From Aeromonas allosaccharophila (GTDB lineage: Bacteria; Pseudomonadota; Gammaproteobacteria; Enterobacterales; Aeromonadaceae): a stretch of DNA of 41,389 nt. The stretch covers positions 1 to 41,389 of the forward strand of contig NZ_CDBR01000020.1 of NCBI RefSeq assembly GCF_000819685.1, in the 5' to 3' direction. The translations under genes and the position numbers were made by a program. Positions 14,469 to 24,925 of the stretch are shown here, piece after piece. Numbering within the stretch: position 1 is the stretch's first letter; the number at the start of each line of letters is the position of its first letter. Below the pieces are notes generated by a model. That model did no database searches, was not told where the DNA came from, and saw only the letters and a program-made list of their open reading frames with translations.

Positions 14469-14543
14469 ACCTGCAATCAACCTGCAATCAACCTGCAATC
14501 AAAGAGGGGCCCAGTGGCCCCTCTTTTTCTTTTCCTGCAATCA
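14469..14543 (+). repeat. Short tandem repeat around the PTS-gene terminator
   Basis: ACCTGCAATCA is repeated three times head to tail (14469-14501), and a fourth CCTGCAATCA stands at 14534-14543 beyond the terminator. Confidence 0.8.
14503..14529 (+). terminator. Intrinsic terminator of the PTS IIABC gene
   Basis: AGAGGGGCC and GGCCCCTCT form a 9-bp stem with a 4-base loop, followed by a T-run. Confidence 0.9.
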
Positions 14544-14650
14544 CTTGGCCATGCACAACAACCATTTTCTACAAATTAAGCGCTGTTTAGTGACGGAGCC
14601 CCCGCCGTCATCTTCATAGAATCCTCGTCATACATAAGACCGGAGGTTCA

Positions 14651-16072
14651 ATGCAGATCCACGCCCTACAAACACTCGTCAATCAACAGATCAATCAGCT
14701 CGGCCATGCCGAGCAGGCAGGCCGCCTGGCTAACCAGGGCGCAGCCAGCGCTGGGGTCGGCGCCTCGTCACAGGAGCGTGCCTTTGCCCACGCCGTCTTC
14801 GAGCAGGTTCGCAACATCTCCCTCAATCAGCAGGAGGTCGCCGGGCTGCTGCCGCATATCGCCAGCTTCACCCTGCATCAGGACAAGGGGGGCAACGCCA
14901 TTCTCGCCGGATTGCGATCCGACCAACTCTCCCTCGCCGATGCCAAGCTGCTGCTTGATGCCGCCGCTCGTCAGCTGCCACCCGCGTTGCCGGAGCGTCC
15001 GGCCAAACCGGCGCCGGCCCTCCCGCCCCGCCAGCAGAACAACACAGTTGATCTCTGCCACCACTTCGCCGGGCAGGATGTGCAGGTATTGGCCAGCAAA
15101 CCGACCCCCGGCAGCAATAGCGCAGCCATTTGGCCCAGTGCCAGCAAGCCGGGACAGTTCGGCGTCTTTATTCCGGGCGAAGGGATGAAACACGCCCCGA
15201 CTCTGGCCGATGCCAAGCGCCAGCTGGATGCCTACAGTGCTGGCCAACTGACCAGACAGCTGGAAGCCCGCTGGGGCGGCGCCGTCAGTGTGCTGGCAGA
15301 AAAGCCGGCTGCCGATTTTGACCGTCCGGCCATCTGGCCAAGCGCCAGCAAACCGGGCAGTTACGGTATCCATATTCCCGGCAAGAGCGCCATGCGGGCC
15401 GAAGATCTGGCCAAGGCCGACAGCCTATTTGCCAAAAATGGTATTGCCGCTCGCCTGAGCGATGGCCAGCACATCAAGGTCAATGGCACCAATCTGCCTG
15501 AAGCCACGCGAGTTTCGCTTGAGCGGCAACATCAGATTGCCATCACCCCCATCATCATCAATGGCAAGGAGATCGCCTATCTGTTCAGCGGCCAGCAGCA
15601 GCTGAACCGGAACGTGCTCTTCTCCTCCCACGGCAGTGGCATCAATGAGGGCACCTTTACCAAGCCGGAGGGGATCGAATTTGATTTCGCCTCGACCCGC
15701 AACAATGTGCTGGTCTCCAACACCATGGCTTTCGCCGAGAAGCTCAAGGATGGGTTGGTCGGCTTTCACGACGAGAGCCAGATCTACGGCACCCTGAGCC
15801 GGGAGGCGACCAACTACCGGCTCGATGGCGGCATTCGCACCCAACCGGAGCAGGCTGCCGAGCTGATCGGCCGGATGAACCGCAACGGGGCCGAACAGCC
15901 TTTTGATTTTGTGCTGCTCAACCGTGAGGCCAAGGGGGTTCACTTCGCAGATCTGCTGCAGGGGTTCCAAGACACGGTAGGGTGGCTGCCCGACCAGTTG
16001 GTATGCCACTTCTGCCGTCCGCAGGATGAGAACAAGGGCCGCTTCAACGTCAGCAACAACTATCTGGGATGA
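14651..16072 (+). CDS. Probable type III secretion effector with a tandem internal repeat
   Basis: The 473-residue protein overlaps a gene for a CesT-type secretion chaperone, the usual sign of a type III effector. The N-terminus is Gln/Ala/Ser rich without a signal peptide, as effectors are. Residues about 140-195 and 210-262 form two copies of a module with the shared core AIWPSASKPG followed by a G-[VI]-x-IPG strand. A proline-rich linker (about 111-128) lies before them. The C-terminal 170 residues hold a compact domain with VLFSSHGSG and FDFVLLNREAKGVHFAD; this may be the Stv-type putative adhesin domain, but I could not verify it. CGGAGG lies 6 bases before ATG 14651. The catalytic activity and the host target are unknown. 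No secretion machinery is in the window. Confidence 0.65.
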   Translation: MQIHALQTLVNQQINQLGHAEQAGRLANQGAASAGVGASSQERAFAHAVFEQVRNISLNQQEVAGLLPHIASFTLHQDKGGNAILAGLRSDQLSLADAKLLLDAAARQLPPALPERPAKPAPALPPRQQNNTVDLCHHFAGQDVQVLASKPTPGSNSAAIWPSASKPGQFGVFIPGEGMKHAPTLADAKRQLDAYSAGQLTRQLEARWGGAVSVLAEKPAADFDRPAIWPSASKPGSYGIHIPGKSAMRAEDLAKADSLFAKNGIAARLSDGQHIKVNGTNLPEATRVSLERQHQIAITPIIINGKEIAYLFSGQQQLNRNVLFSSHGSGINEGTFTKPEGIEFDFASTRNNVLVSNTMAFAEKLKDGLVGFHDESQIYGTLSREATNYRLDGGIRTQPEQAAELIGRMNRNGAEQPFDFVLLNREAKGVHFADLLQGFQDTVGWLPDQLVCHFCRPQDENKGRFNVSNNYLG

Positions 16073-16494
16073 TCCACACCATGAACCTCTATGTCACTCG
16101 TCTGGGCGAACTGGCCGCCCACCTTGGCATCGACACTATCGAACAGGACGAGACGGGCCATGCCTGCCTCACCCTGGACCGGCTCTGGGCCATTCATCTG
16201 GCCCCGCTAGGCACAGAGAGCATGGTCATGTTTCTGCGTGCCGGCGCCCTTGGCAGCGACGCGCATGCGCGCGAGCTGCTGCGCGGCAACCTCTTTAGCC
16301 CCGAGCCCTCGACCATCCGGGTGGCGCTGGGTCAGGACGATCATCTGCTCCTCTGGTGCCAGCTGCCGCTGGCAAACAGCGAGGCCGCGCAGATCCAGCT
16401 TGCCCTGCAGCAACTGGTCGCCCGGGCGGTCGCGTTGAGTTGTGAAGGGGAATCCTCCCCACACAGTGACAATCTCTCCACCTTGAGGGTCTAG
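16069..16494 (+). CDS. CesT-family type III secretion chaperone
   Basis: The product is about 141 residues, small and acidic, with the CesT/SycE pattern. An N-terminal helix (LGELAAHLGID) is followed by beta strands such as ACLTLDRLWAIHLAPLG and ESMVMFLRAG. Then comes the LLRGNLFS segment, equivalent to the L..N.f. of effector chaperones, a strand HLLLWCQLPL, and a C-terminal helix. Such dimers bind the N-terminal region of one effector and keep it secretion competent. The ATG at 16069 overlaps the effector stop in an ATGA, which suggests coupled translation and one partner. A second ATG at 16081 is also possible. Confidence 0.8.
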   Translation: MIHTMNLYVTRLGELAAHLGIDTIEQDETGHACLTLDRLWAIHLAPLGTESMVMFLRAGALGSDAHARELLRGNLFSPEPSTIRVALGQDDHLLLWCQLPLANSEAAQIQLALQQLVARAVALSCEGESSPHSDNLSTLRV

Positions 16495-16504
16495 ACAATA
16501 CGCA

Positions 16505-16523
16505 GGAGTGCACCGGGCACTCC
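16505..16523. terminator. Hairpin just after the chaperone gene
   Basis: GGAGTGC and GCACTCC form a 7-bp stem with a 5-base loop. There is no T-run directly after it, so it may be an upstream part of the terminator at 16537-16571. Confidence 0.45.
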
Positions 16524-16536
16524 TGTCCCCCTCTTT

Positions 16537-16571
16537 GGCCAGTCCGCCAATCCCTCGGGCTGGCCCTTTTT
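16537..16571 (+). terminator. Terminator of the effector/chaperone unit
   Basis: GGCCAG (16537-16542) pairs with CTGGCC (16560-16565), and a CTTTTTCTCTCT tract follows. The loop is long, so the stem is weaker than usual. Confidence 0.6.
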
Positions 16572-16658
16572 CTCTCTGCGCCACCTCTCGCGCCACCGCT
16601 TGCAAGATGCCCTTCCCCCCGCCAGCTGGCTGAAATGGCAGCAATCCGGCATCAGCGG

Positions 16659-16674
16659 TGTGATGTTTCTCACG
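16659..16674 (+). promoter_or_regulatory. CRP-binding site upstream of uhpT
   Basis: TGTGATGTTTCTCACG matches the CRP consensus at nine of ten positions. It lies about 300 bp before uhpT, in the 482-bp gap 16495-16976. E. coli uhpT also has an upstream CRP site. Confidence 0.7.
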
Positions 16675-16697
16675 CTTTGTCCGCGAAAGCGCAAAAA

Positions 16698-16714
16698 CTA
16701 GGAAAATTTCCTAG
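16698..16714. promoter_or_regulatory. Palindromic candidate operator upstream of uhpT
   Basis: CTAGGAAAATTTCCTAG is a perfect 8+1+8 dyad 24 bp downstream of the CRP site, with a further CTAG half at 16720-16723. A LuxR-type response regulator such as UhpA is one candidate binder. No uhpABC genes are in the window. The rest of the gap to 16976 holds a GTCGTG/CACGAC hairpin (16777-16796) and no supported gene. Confidence 0.5.
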
Positions 16715-16976
16715 CCCCACTAGGGATGGCTCTCAAGCCATTTATTTCACCCCTGATTAGAGTCACCTCACCTGATGTCGTGACCCGCACCACGACGGGC
16801 AATGTGCCCCGTCATCCCGTGCCGGGCCCGGGTTTATATGGATGGAGCGTCGAGCGCAGCAACGGCTGGCAGCCCCTGACGTTCCGTTCCCCCTTCCGTG
16901 GCGTGACCTCTTACAACCTATCTACAAATGAGGGGCGCGGCGGAAATACCGTCTATCTCGCAGAGGATGAACGAAG

Positions 16977-18383
16977 ATGTTGAAATTTCTCCAACAGGTC
17001 CGGGTCCCCACCCTGGACCTGCCGGTTGAAGCCCGGCGCAAGCTCTGGTTCAAGCCGTTTATGCAATCTTATCTGGTTGTATTTATTGGCTATTTGACCA
17101 TGTATCTGATCCGCAAGAACTTCAACATTGCGCAAAATGACATGATCCAGGAGTACGGTCTCTCCATGACCGAGCTCGGCATGATCGGCCTTGGCTTCTC
17201 CATCACCTACGGGGTGGGCAAGACCATCGTCTCCTACTACGCCGATGGCAAGAACACCAAGCAGTTCCTGCCGCTGATGCTGATCCTCTCCGCGCTCTGC
17301 ATGCTGGGCTTCAGTGCCAGCATGGGCGGCACGGGTTTTAGCCTCTACTTCATGATCTTCTTCTACGCGGCCAGCGGTTTCTTCCAGAGCTGCGGTGGCT
17401 CGTGCAGCTACTCCACCATCACCAAGTGGACCCCTCGCAACAAGCGCGGCACCTATCTGGGTATGTGGAACCTCTCCCACAACGTGGGCGGTGCCGGTGC
17501 GGCCGGTGTGGCTCTGTTCGGTGCCAACTACCTGTTTGATGGCAACGTGCTCGGCATGTTTATCTTCCCGTCCATCATCGCGCTGGTCGTCGGCTTTATC
17601 GGCCTGCGTTTTGGTAGCGATTCACCGGAAGCCTATGGCTTGGGCAAGGTGGAAGAGCTGTTTGACGAAGTGGCCAGTGAAGAGGATATCGCCACCGAAG
17701 AGCAGAAGCTGACCAAGGGTCAGATCTTCGTGAAGTACGTGCTGCTGAACAAGGTGATCTGGCTGCTCTGCTTTGCCAACATCTTCCTCTACGTGGTGCG
17801 CATCGGTATCGACCAGTGGTCCACCGTCTACGCTCACCAGGTACTGGGCTTCTCCAAAGAGATCGCCATTCAGGGCTTCACCTTCTTCGAAGTGGGCGCA
17901 CTGGTCGGCACCCTGATGTGGGGTTACCTCTCCGATCTGGCCAACGGCCGTCGTGGTCTGGTGGCTTGCGTGGCGCTGGCACTGATTATCGCGACCCTGG
18001 GTCTCTACCAGCATGCGACAACCCAGTTCATGTTCCTGGGCTCCCTGTTCACCCTGGGCTTCCTGGTGTTTGGTCCGCAACTGCTGATCGGCGTGGCCGC
18101 CGTGGGCTTCGTACCCAAGCAGGGCATCAGCGTGGCCGATGGCGTCAAGGGCACCTTTGCCTACCTGATTGGTGACAGCTTCGCCAAACTGGGTCTGGGC
18201 ATGATCGCCGATGGCACTCCCATCTTCGGTCTGACCGGCTGGACCGGCACCTTCGCTGCGCTGGACATCGCCGCAGCCACCTGTCTGGTGCTGATGGCCT
18301 GTGTCGCAGTGGCCGAGGAGCGCAAGATCCGCCGCATCAAGCGCGAACTGAAGGCCACCGAGCTGGCTGCCCAGACCGCCTGA
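16977..18383 (+). CDS. uhpT: Hexose-phosphate transporter UhpT
   Basis: The 468-residue protein is an organophosphate:phosphate antiporter of the major facilitator superfamily with 12 predicted transmembrane segments. It has [16 protein letters not shown] near the N-terminus and a [18 protein letters not shown] segment that resembles the UhpT/GlpT/PgtP signature. UhpT exchanges inorganic phosphate for hexose phosphates across the inner membrane. The start at 16977 has AGAGGA upstream. The gene has its own promoter region with a CRP site and ends at a strong terminator. The sensing genes uhpA, uhpB and uhpC are not adjacent. A related transporter such as GlpT or PgtP is less likely but cannot be fully excluded by eye. 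Confidence 0.85.
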   Translation: MLKFLQQVRVPTLDLPVEARRKLWFKPFMQSYLVVFIGYLTMYLIRKNFNIAQNDMIQEYGLSMTELGMIGLGFSITYGVGKTIVSYYADGKNTKQFLPLMLILSALCMLGFSASMGGTGFSLYFMIFFYAASGFFQSCGGSCSYSTITKWTPRNKRGTYLGMWNLSHNVGGAGAAGVALFGANYLFDGNVLGMFIFPSIIALVVGFIGLRFGSDSPEAYGLGKVEELFDEVASEEDIATEEQKLTKGQIFVKYVLLNKVIWLLCFANIFLYVVRIGIDQWSTVYAHQVLGFSKEIAIQGFTFFEVGALVGTLMWGYLSDLANGRRGLVACVALALIIATLGLYQHATTQFMFLGSLFTLGFLVFGPQLLIGVAAVGFVPKQGISVADGVKGTFAYLIGDSFAKLGLGMIADGTPIFGLTGWTGTFAALDIAAATCLVLMACVAVAEERKIRRIKRELKATELAAQTA

Positions 18384-18412
18384 TAGCCATAACAACAGAC
18401 GCAGATTGTTCA

Positions 18413-18444
18413 GGGCCACCCACACGGGTGGCCCTTGTTGTTTT
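18413..18444 (+). terminator. Intrinsic terminator of uhpT
   Basis: GGGCCACCC (18413-18421) and GGGTGGCCC (18426-18434) form a 9-bp stem with a 4-base loop, followed by TTGTTGTTTT. Confidence 0.88.
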
Positions 18445-18602
18445 GGGAAACCAGACACCCGACTGGCCCGACATCTGCCTGCACTGCCGCTCAAGGGGCA
18501 GGCATATCCCCATCAAGATCCCACTTTTCATATGGACTTTTGGTAAAAGCCCCCCGCTGGCGCTATCTTGTGGCTCCCCCTTGTCAGCATCACAGAGAGC
18601 AG

Positions 18603-18908
18603 ATGAAGATCGTCGCCGTCACCGCTTGCCCGACCGGTATTGCCCATACCTATATGGCTGCCGATGCCCTGCAAAAAGCCGCCACTGCGCTGGGGCTCAA
18701 GATCAAGGTCGAAACACAGGGCGCCATGGGCATGGAGAACATGCTGACCGCCCGCGATATTGCCAGCGCCGATCTGGTGCTGATTGCCTCCGATATCGAG
18801 ATTGAGCAGAAAGAGCGCTTCCTCGGCTGCCCCATCCATCAGGTGACACTGGAAACCGTGCTGCTGGATGCCAACGCCGTACTCAAGGCCCTGCCGATCC
18901 CGGCCTGA
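18603..18908 (+). CDS. Stand-alone fructose-type PTS IIB protein
   Basis: The 101-residue protein is a fructose-family IIB domain. It begins MKIVAVTACPTGIAHTYMAA and carries the phosphocysteine at C9; the KVETQGAMG segment is also typical. It accepts phosphate from a IIA and passes it to a sugar bound by IIC. No IIC gene is adjacent, so its permease partner must lie elsewhere or be lost. It resembles E. coli FrwB/FrwD-type orphans. The stop overlaps the next start by one base (TGATG), pointing to a two-gene unit with the HPr-like/IIA gene. Confidence 0.85.
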   Translation: MKIVAVTACPTGIAHTYMAADALQKAATALGLKIKVETQGAMGMENMLTARDIASADLVLIASDIEIEQKERFLGCPIHQVTLETVLLDANAVLKALPIPA

Positions 18909-19675
18909 TGCTGACCCGCGAGATCACCTTCTACTGCCAGCAGGGGTTGAGCATCACCCAGGCCAAGCAGTTGAACCGGCTGGCGGGGATGTTCAAATCC
19001 ACCATCCGCTGCGCCAACCTCACCCGGCGCCAGACCGTTGCCGCCAGCAACCAGCTCTCTCTGCTCACCCTCGCCACCCAGCCCGGCGATCTCTGCCAGT
19101 TGCAGATCGAAGGGTGCGATGCCGAACTGGCCCATATGGCCTTCACCTGCTGGTGCGGGGAGCTGGGTCAACCGCTGGTGCGCCCGCGCACCGCCGCACT
19201 GGCGGAGTTGCGACTGGCCAACGCCCTGCCCGACTACCATTTTGCCCTGCGCCAGCTGGCCCACAGCCCCGAGCCGCTGACCAAAGCCGAGGCCCTCGAG
19301 CATCTGGTCGATCTGCTACCCGCCGAGCTGGTCACCGACCGCACCACCCTGACCGCCGCGGTAGAGCGGCGCGAGCAGGTCTCGGCCACCATCATTCGCC
19401 CGGGCCTTGCCATGCCCCATGTATTGAGCGAAGGGATTAGCCAGCCTGCGCTGACCCTGCTTAGCTGCAAAGAGCCCATCGAGTGGGGCTCTCAAATCGG
19501 GCCGGTGCAGACCATTATTCTGCTGGCGGTGCCGGTCGGCAGCGGACGGGAGACCCTGCGCCCCCTCACCCGACTGGCGCAGGCGATGATCGACGATGTG
19601 GTCAGCCACGCCCTGCTGCAGGCGGGCTCGGGCCCCGCCCGTCAGGCTATCGTCATCGAGAGCCTGCTGAGCTAG
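18908..19675 (+). CDS. Degenerate HPr-like domain fused to a fructose-type IIA domain
   Basis: The 255-residue protein has two parts. The first 90 residues look like HPr, from the starting strand (REITFYCQQGLS) to the LSLLTLATQPGD segment. But where HPr has the phospho-histidine in GLHTRPA, this protein reads GLSITQA, so the catalytic His and Arg are gone, and the Ser46 position appears to be Asn. The C-terminal part (about 110-250) is a IIA domain with RPGLAMPHVLSEG, where H171 is the probable phosphohistidine. It would feed the IIB next door, while the HPr-like part may be only a docking or regulatory module. The coupled stop-start with the IIB gene supports joint function. Confidence 0.75.
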   Translation: MLTREITFYCQQGLSITQAKQLNRLAGMFKSTIRCANLTRRQTVAASNQLSLLTLATQPGDLCQLQIEGCDAELAHMAFTCWCGELGQPLVRPRTAALAELRLANALPDYHFALRQLAHSPEPLTKAEALEHLVDLLPAELVTDRTTLTAAVERREQVSATIIRPGLAMPHVLSEGISQPALTLLSCKEPIEWGSQIGPVQTIILLAVPVGSGRETLRPLTRLAQAMIDDVVSHALLQAGSGPARQAIVIESLLS

Positions 19676-19779
19676 ACGAATTAGCTGTGGGCGCTACTTG
19701 TTGTGACGCCAGCCATTCATCCTGCCCTCAGCACCCTGTGGTACACTCGCTGCCATCGTCTGTCTGAAGTGTGTATCCG

Positions 19780-20706
19780 ATGAAATCTCCCCGCTCCCGT
19801 CTCTCTGTCAGCCGTACGCCGCGCGATAAAGCCCCACGTACGGCAGCCAAACCAGCCGCGCCACGCCATGCCGCCCCTCGCAAACCGGAGCTGGCCCCCG
19901 AGGATCGCAAGCTGTTGCTGTTGAACAAGCCCTACATGGTGCTCTGCCAGTTCACCGATGAGGCGGGCCGGGAGACCCTCAAGGATTACATCAAGGAGCC
20001 CGGCATTTATGCCGCGGGGCGGCTCGATCGCGACAGCGAGGGACTGTTGCTGCTCACCAATGACGGCAAGCTGCAGGCGCGCCTCACCCAGCCGGGGGAG
20101 AAGACCCCCAAGACCTACTGGGTGCAGGTGGAAGGCATCCCCAGCGAAGAGAAACTGGCCGCCCTGCGCGCCGGCGTCGAGCTAAACGACGGCATGACCC
20201 TGCCCGCCGGAGCGCGCATCATGGATGAACCTGCGGTGTGGCCGCGAAATCCGCCCATTCGCGAGCGCAAGGAGATCCCCACCAGCTGGCTGGAGATCAC
20301 CATCATCGAGGGGCGCAACCGGCAGGTACGGCGGATGACTGCCCATATCGGCCACCCCACCCTGCGCCTTATTCGCTACGCCATCGGCGACTGGACGTTA
20401 GATGATCTGGCGCCGGGGACAAGCCGCAGCCTGCCCGCCCCCGAGCTGGCGCCGCTCTCCATCAGCCGCCCGCGTCCATCGTCCTCCCGTGCGGGGGCTC
20501 ATACCGCCAAACCGGCAGGGGATGCACCACGGCGGGCCAGCCAGCCGGGACGGGACGAGCGTCCCCGCAGCACTCACTCAACCGAGCGTTCAACCTCAAG
20601 TCCGACCGGCGGCAAACCCCGCAGCAGCGGGCGCGGTGGCAGTCGCAACACAATGCGCAGACCCGCCCGCGCGGGCAATCCCAATAGCAGCGACAAGGAG
20701 TCATGA
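19780..20706 (+). CDS. rluE: 23S rRNA pseudouridine synthase RluE
   Basis: The 308-residue protein is a RsuA/RluB/RluE-type pseudouridine synthase. It has the catalytic aspartate in [17 protein letters not shown] (D83), the core [13 protein letters not shown], and the conserved [10 protein letters not shown] motif. RluE modifies U2457 of E. coli 23S rRNA. The catalytic core ends near residue 220. The last 85 or so residues form a Ser/Arg/Pro-rich low-complexity tail, and E. coli RluE (about 217 residues) has none. A basic segment also precedes the core. The start at 19780 was preferred over GTG 19771. It begins the conserved rluE-nudJ-mnmA-hflD-purB order and overlaps nudJ. Confidence 0.88.
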   Translation: MKSPRSRLSVSRTPRDKAPRTAAKPAAPRHAAPRKPELAPEDRKLLLLNKPYMVLCQFTDEAGRETLKDYIKEPGIYAAGRLDRDSEGLLLLTNDGKLQARLTQPGEKTPKTYWVQVEGIPSEEKLAALRAGVELNDGMTLPAGARIMDEPAVWPRNPPIRERKEIPTSWLEITIIEGRNRQVRRMTAHIGHPTLRLIRYAIGDWTLDDLAPGTSRSLPAPELAPLSISRPRPSSSRAGAHTAKPAGDAPRRASQPGRDERPRSTHSTERSTSSPTGGKPRSSGRGGSRNTMRRPARAGNPNSSDKES

Positions 20707-21197
20707 TGAGCAATCAGGCAGAGCAATCGACCACCAGCCATGCCCGCATGGAGGCGCGCCTGACAGTCGCCGCCCTGGTGCAGTGGCAGGGGCGCTTTCT
20801 GGTGGTGGAAGAGGAGATAAAAGGCCAGCGCCGTTTCAACCAGCCCGCCGGTCATGTGGAGCCGGGAGAAAACCTGCTGGAAGCGGCCTGCCGCGAACTG
20901 CAAGAAGAGACGGGGCTGACCGCCACGCCGACCGCCTGGCTTGGCACCTATCTGTTCAAACCGGCCGACAGCGAGGCCACCTATGTGCGCACCGCCATCA
21001 TCTTCGACCTTGAAAAAGCGCCTGGTCAGCACCATCCAGAGGATCCTGACGGCGATGTGCTGGCTTGCCACTGGCTCACTCTGGAAGAAATTGCCGAGTG
21101 CAAACCGGCCCTGCGCAGCCCGCTGGTATGGCAGTGCATTCAGGACTATCTGGCGGGTACCCGCCTGCCGCTCTCGGCCCTCAAGGCCTTTATTTGA
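20706..21197 (+). CDS. nudJ: Nudix phosphatase NudJ
   Basis: The 163-residue protein has a complete Nudix box: G49, E55, R63-E64 and EExGL ending near residue 71 (GHVEPGENLLEAACRELQ, then EETGL). NudJ hydrolyses thiamine pyrophosphate-type and nucleoside di/triphosphate substrates in E. coli. Two adjacent ATGs (20703 and 20706) compete; AAGGAG ends five bases before the second, so 20706 is chosen. The first overlaps the rluE stop. The position between rluE and mnmA matches E. coli. Confidence 0.88.
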   Translation: MSNQAEQSTTSHARMEARLTVAALVQWQGRFLVVEEEIKGQRRFNQPAGHVEPGENLLEAACRELQEETGLTATPTAWLGTYLFKPADSEATYVRTAIIFDLEKAPGQHHPEDPDGDVLACHWLTLEEIAECKPALRSPLVWQCIQDYLAGTRLPLSALKAFI

Positions 21198-21354
21198 GGC
21201 CATTTGACACTATTTTTCGGCAACAAAGACCAACAACAGAAAAACGATTTCCTGCTATCAAGCTCCCGATGGGAACTGCGGCATGGATATGTGACCGGGG
21301 GCGCAAAACTCTGGTAGAATACGCCCCGTTTAAACGAACTGGTAACTTCGACTA

Positions 21355-22461
21355 ATGACAGACAACAGCCAAATCAAGGTGATCGTCGGCATGTCCGGCG
21401 GCGTGGATTCTTCCGTCTCGGCCTACCTGCTCCAGCAGCAGGGCTATCAGGTCGAAGGCTTGTTCATGAAGAACTGGGAAGAAGACGACACGGACGAGTA
21501 CTGCTCTGCCGCCCAGGATTTGGCTGATGCCAAGGCCGTCTGCGACAAGCTGGGGATGAAACTCCACACCATCAACTTCGCGGCCGAGTACTGGGACAAT
21601 GTGTTCGAGCACTTCCTCGAAGAGTACAAGGCAGGCCGCACGCCGAACCCGGATATCCTGTGCAACAAGGAGATCAAGTTCAAGGCGTTCCTCGAATTTG
21701 CCGCCGAAGAGCTGGGTGCCACCTATATCGCCACCGGCCACTATGTGCGCCGTGACGACAGCACCGGCCGCCCACGCCTGCTGCGTGGTCTCGATACCAA
21801 CAAGGATCAGAGCTACTTCCTCTATACCCTGAGCGAAAAGCAAGTGGGTCAGAGCCTGTTCCCGGTTGGCGATCTGGAAAAACCGGAAGTGCGCCGCATC
21901 GCCGAGCAGCTGGATCTCATCACCGCCAAGAAGAAAGACTCCACCGGTATCTGCTTTATCGGTGAGCGCAAGTTCAAGGACTTCCTGGCCAAGTTCCTGC
22001 CCGCCCAGCCCGGTAAAATCGAGACCGTGGATGGCAAGGTGATCGGCGAGCATCAGGGTCTGATGTATCACACCCTGGGCCAGCGCAAGGGGCTCGGTAT
22101 CGGTGGTCGCAAAGATGCCACCGAAGAGGCCTGGTATGTGGTCGACAAAGAGGTCGAGCGCAACGTGCTGGTGGTGGCGCAGGGCGAACATCCCCGCCTC
22201 TACTCCGATGGCCTGATTGCCAGCCAGCTGCACTGGGTAGATCGCACCCCCATTCGCGAGCCGCGTCGCTGCACCGTCAAGACCCGCTACCGTCAGCAGG
22301 ATATCCCCTGCCTGATCCAGCCCATCGACGACGAGACCATCCGGGTCATCTTCGACGAGAAACAGGCTGCGGTGACTCCGGGCCAGTCCGCCGTCTTCTA
22401 CGACGGGGAAGTGTGTCTGGGCGGCGGCATCATCGAACAACGTTTCAGCCATCCGGTTTGA
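21355..22461 (+). CDS. mnmA: tRNA-specific 2-thiouridylase MnmA
   Basis: The 368-residue enzyme begins with the PP-loop [15 protein letters not shown] (about residues 12-26), which binds ATP. The two catalytic cysteines are C103 (ILCNKEIKF) and C200 (STGICFIGE). The conserved GHYVRR and [15 protein letters not shown] motifs are present. It makes the 2-thio group of s2U34 in tRNAs for Lys, Glu and Gln. It lies 157 bp after nudJ with no clear SD at 21355; the frame is right by alignment. It is followed by the duplicated hflD leader. Confidence 0.95.
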   Translation: MTDNSQIKVIVGMSGGVDSSVSAYLLQQQGYQVEGLFMKNWEEDDTDEYCSAAQDLADAKAVCDKLGMKLHTINFAAEYWDNVFEHFLEEYKAGRTPNPDILCNKEIKFKAFLEFAAEELGATYIATGHYVRRDDSTGRPRLLRGLDTNKDQSYFLYTLSEKQVGQSLFPVGDLEKPEVRRIAEQLDLITAKKKDSTGICFIGERKFKDFLAKFLPAQPGKIETVDGKVIGEHQGLMYHTLGQRKGLGIGGRKDATEEAWYVVDKEVERNVLVVAQGEHPRLYSDGLIASQLHWVDRTPIREPRRCTVKTRYRQQDIPCLIQPIDDETIRVIFDEKQAAVTPGQSAVFYDGEVCLGGGIIEQRFSHPV

Positions 22462-22484
22462 ATCCTTAACAGAAGGCAGCAGAC

Positions 22485-22568
22485 GTGAGCGATACATTCC
22501 AAGGCCGGATCATGACCTGCTGCGGGCATCTGCCAGTGAATGAACAGAACAGGGCCGTGAAGATATGA
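22485..22568 (+). CDS. Leader micro-ORF 1 before hflD
   Basis: GTG 22485 opens a 27-codon frame that resembles the start of HflD for about 18 codons (MSDTFQGRIMTCCGH...). Its TGA overlaps the ATG of micro-ORF 2 as ATGA (22565-22568). AGAAGG lies about 9 bases before the GTG. It arises from an 80-bp tandem duplication. Confidence 0.45.
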   Translation: MSDTFQGRIMTCCGHLPVNEQNRAVKI

Positions 22569-22644
22569 GCGACAAATTTCAAGGCCGGATCATGGCCTGC
22601 AGCGGGCATCTGCCAGTGAATGAACAAAACAGGGCCGTGAAGAT
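22485..22644 (+). repeat. 80-bp tandem duplication of the hflD 5' end
   Basis: Units 22485-22564 and 22565-22644 are about 90% identical. Each contains the first ~50 bases of hflD, with the third homologous copy being hflD itself from 22645 (matching as far as GGCATCTGCCAG), followed by ~30 bases of the intergenic leader. The period is not a multiple of three. Confidence 0.85.

Positions 22645-22648
<4 letters not shown>
22565..22648 (+). CDS. Leader micro-ORF 2 before hflD
   Basis: ATG 22565 opens a second 27-codon frame (MSDKFQGRIMACSGH...), nearly identical to micro-ORF 1. Its TGA (22646-22648) overlaps the hflD ATG (22645-22647), so ribosomes finishing it could start hflD. No strong SD of its own was seen, and expression of the peptide is uncertain. 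Confidence 0.45.
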
Positions 22649-24760
<2,112 letters not shown>

Positions 24761-24777
24761 GCGGATAAATGACACGA

Positions 24778-24822
24778 CCGGGGCCCTGTGCATGATCTGC
24801 AACAGGGCCCCGGTTATTTTAT
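24778..24822 (+). terminator. Intrinsic terminator of purB
   Basis: CCGGGGCCCTGT (24778-24789) pairs perfectly with ACAGGGCCCCGG (24802-24813), followed by TTATTTTAT. Confidence 0.85.
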
Positions 24823-24925
24823 GTGGCACCCTATACAGGGTTTGCAAGAGGGCTTGCCCGAGCTTGGCAGCCGCCTCTGGCAAGACATCTCCTGACCTTT
24901 GTCGAACCCTTTGACGAGAAGACCT

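Noticed and set aside
16726..16983. An 85-codon frame in the uhpT upstream region
   Set aside because: No family resemblance or SD, and it overlaps the uhpT start, so it is treated as regulatory sequence.
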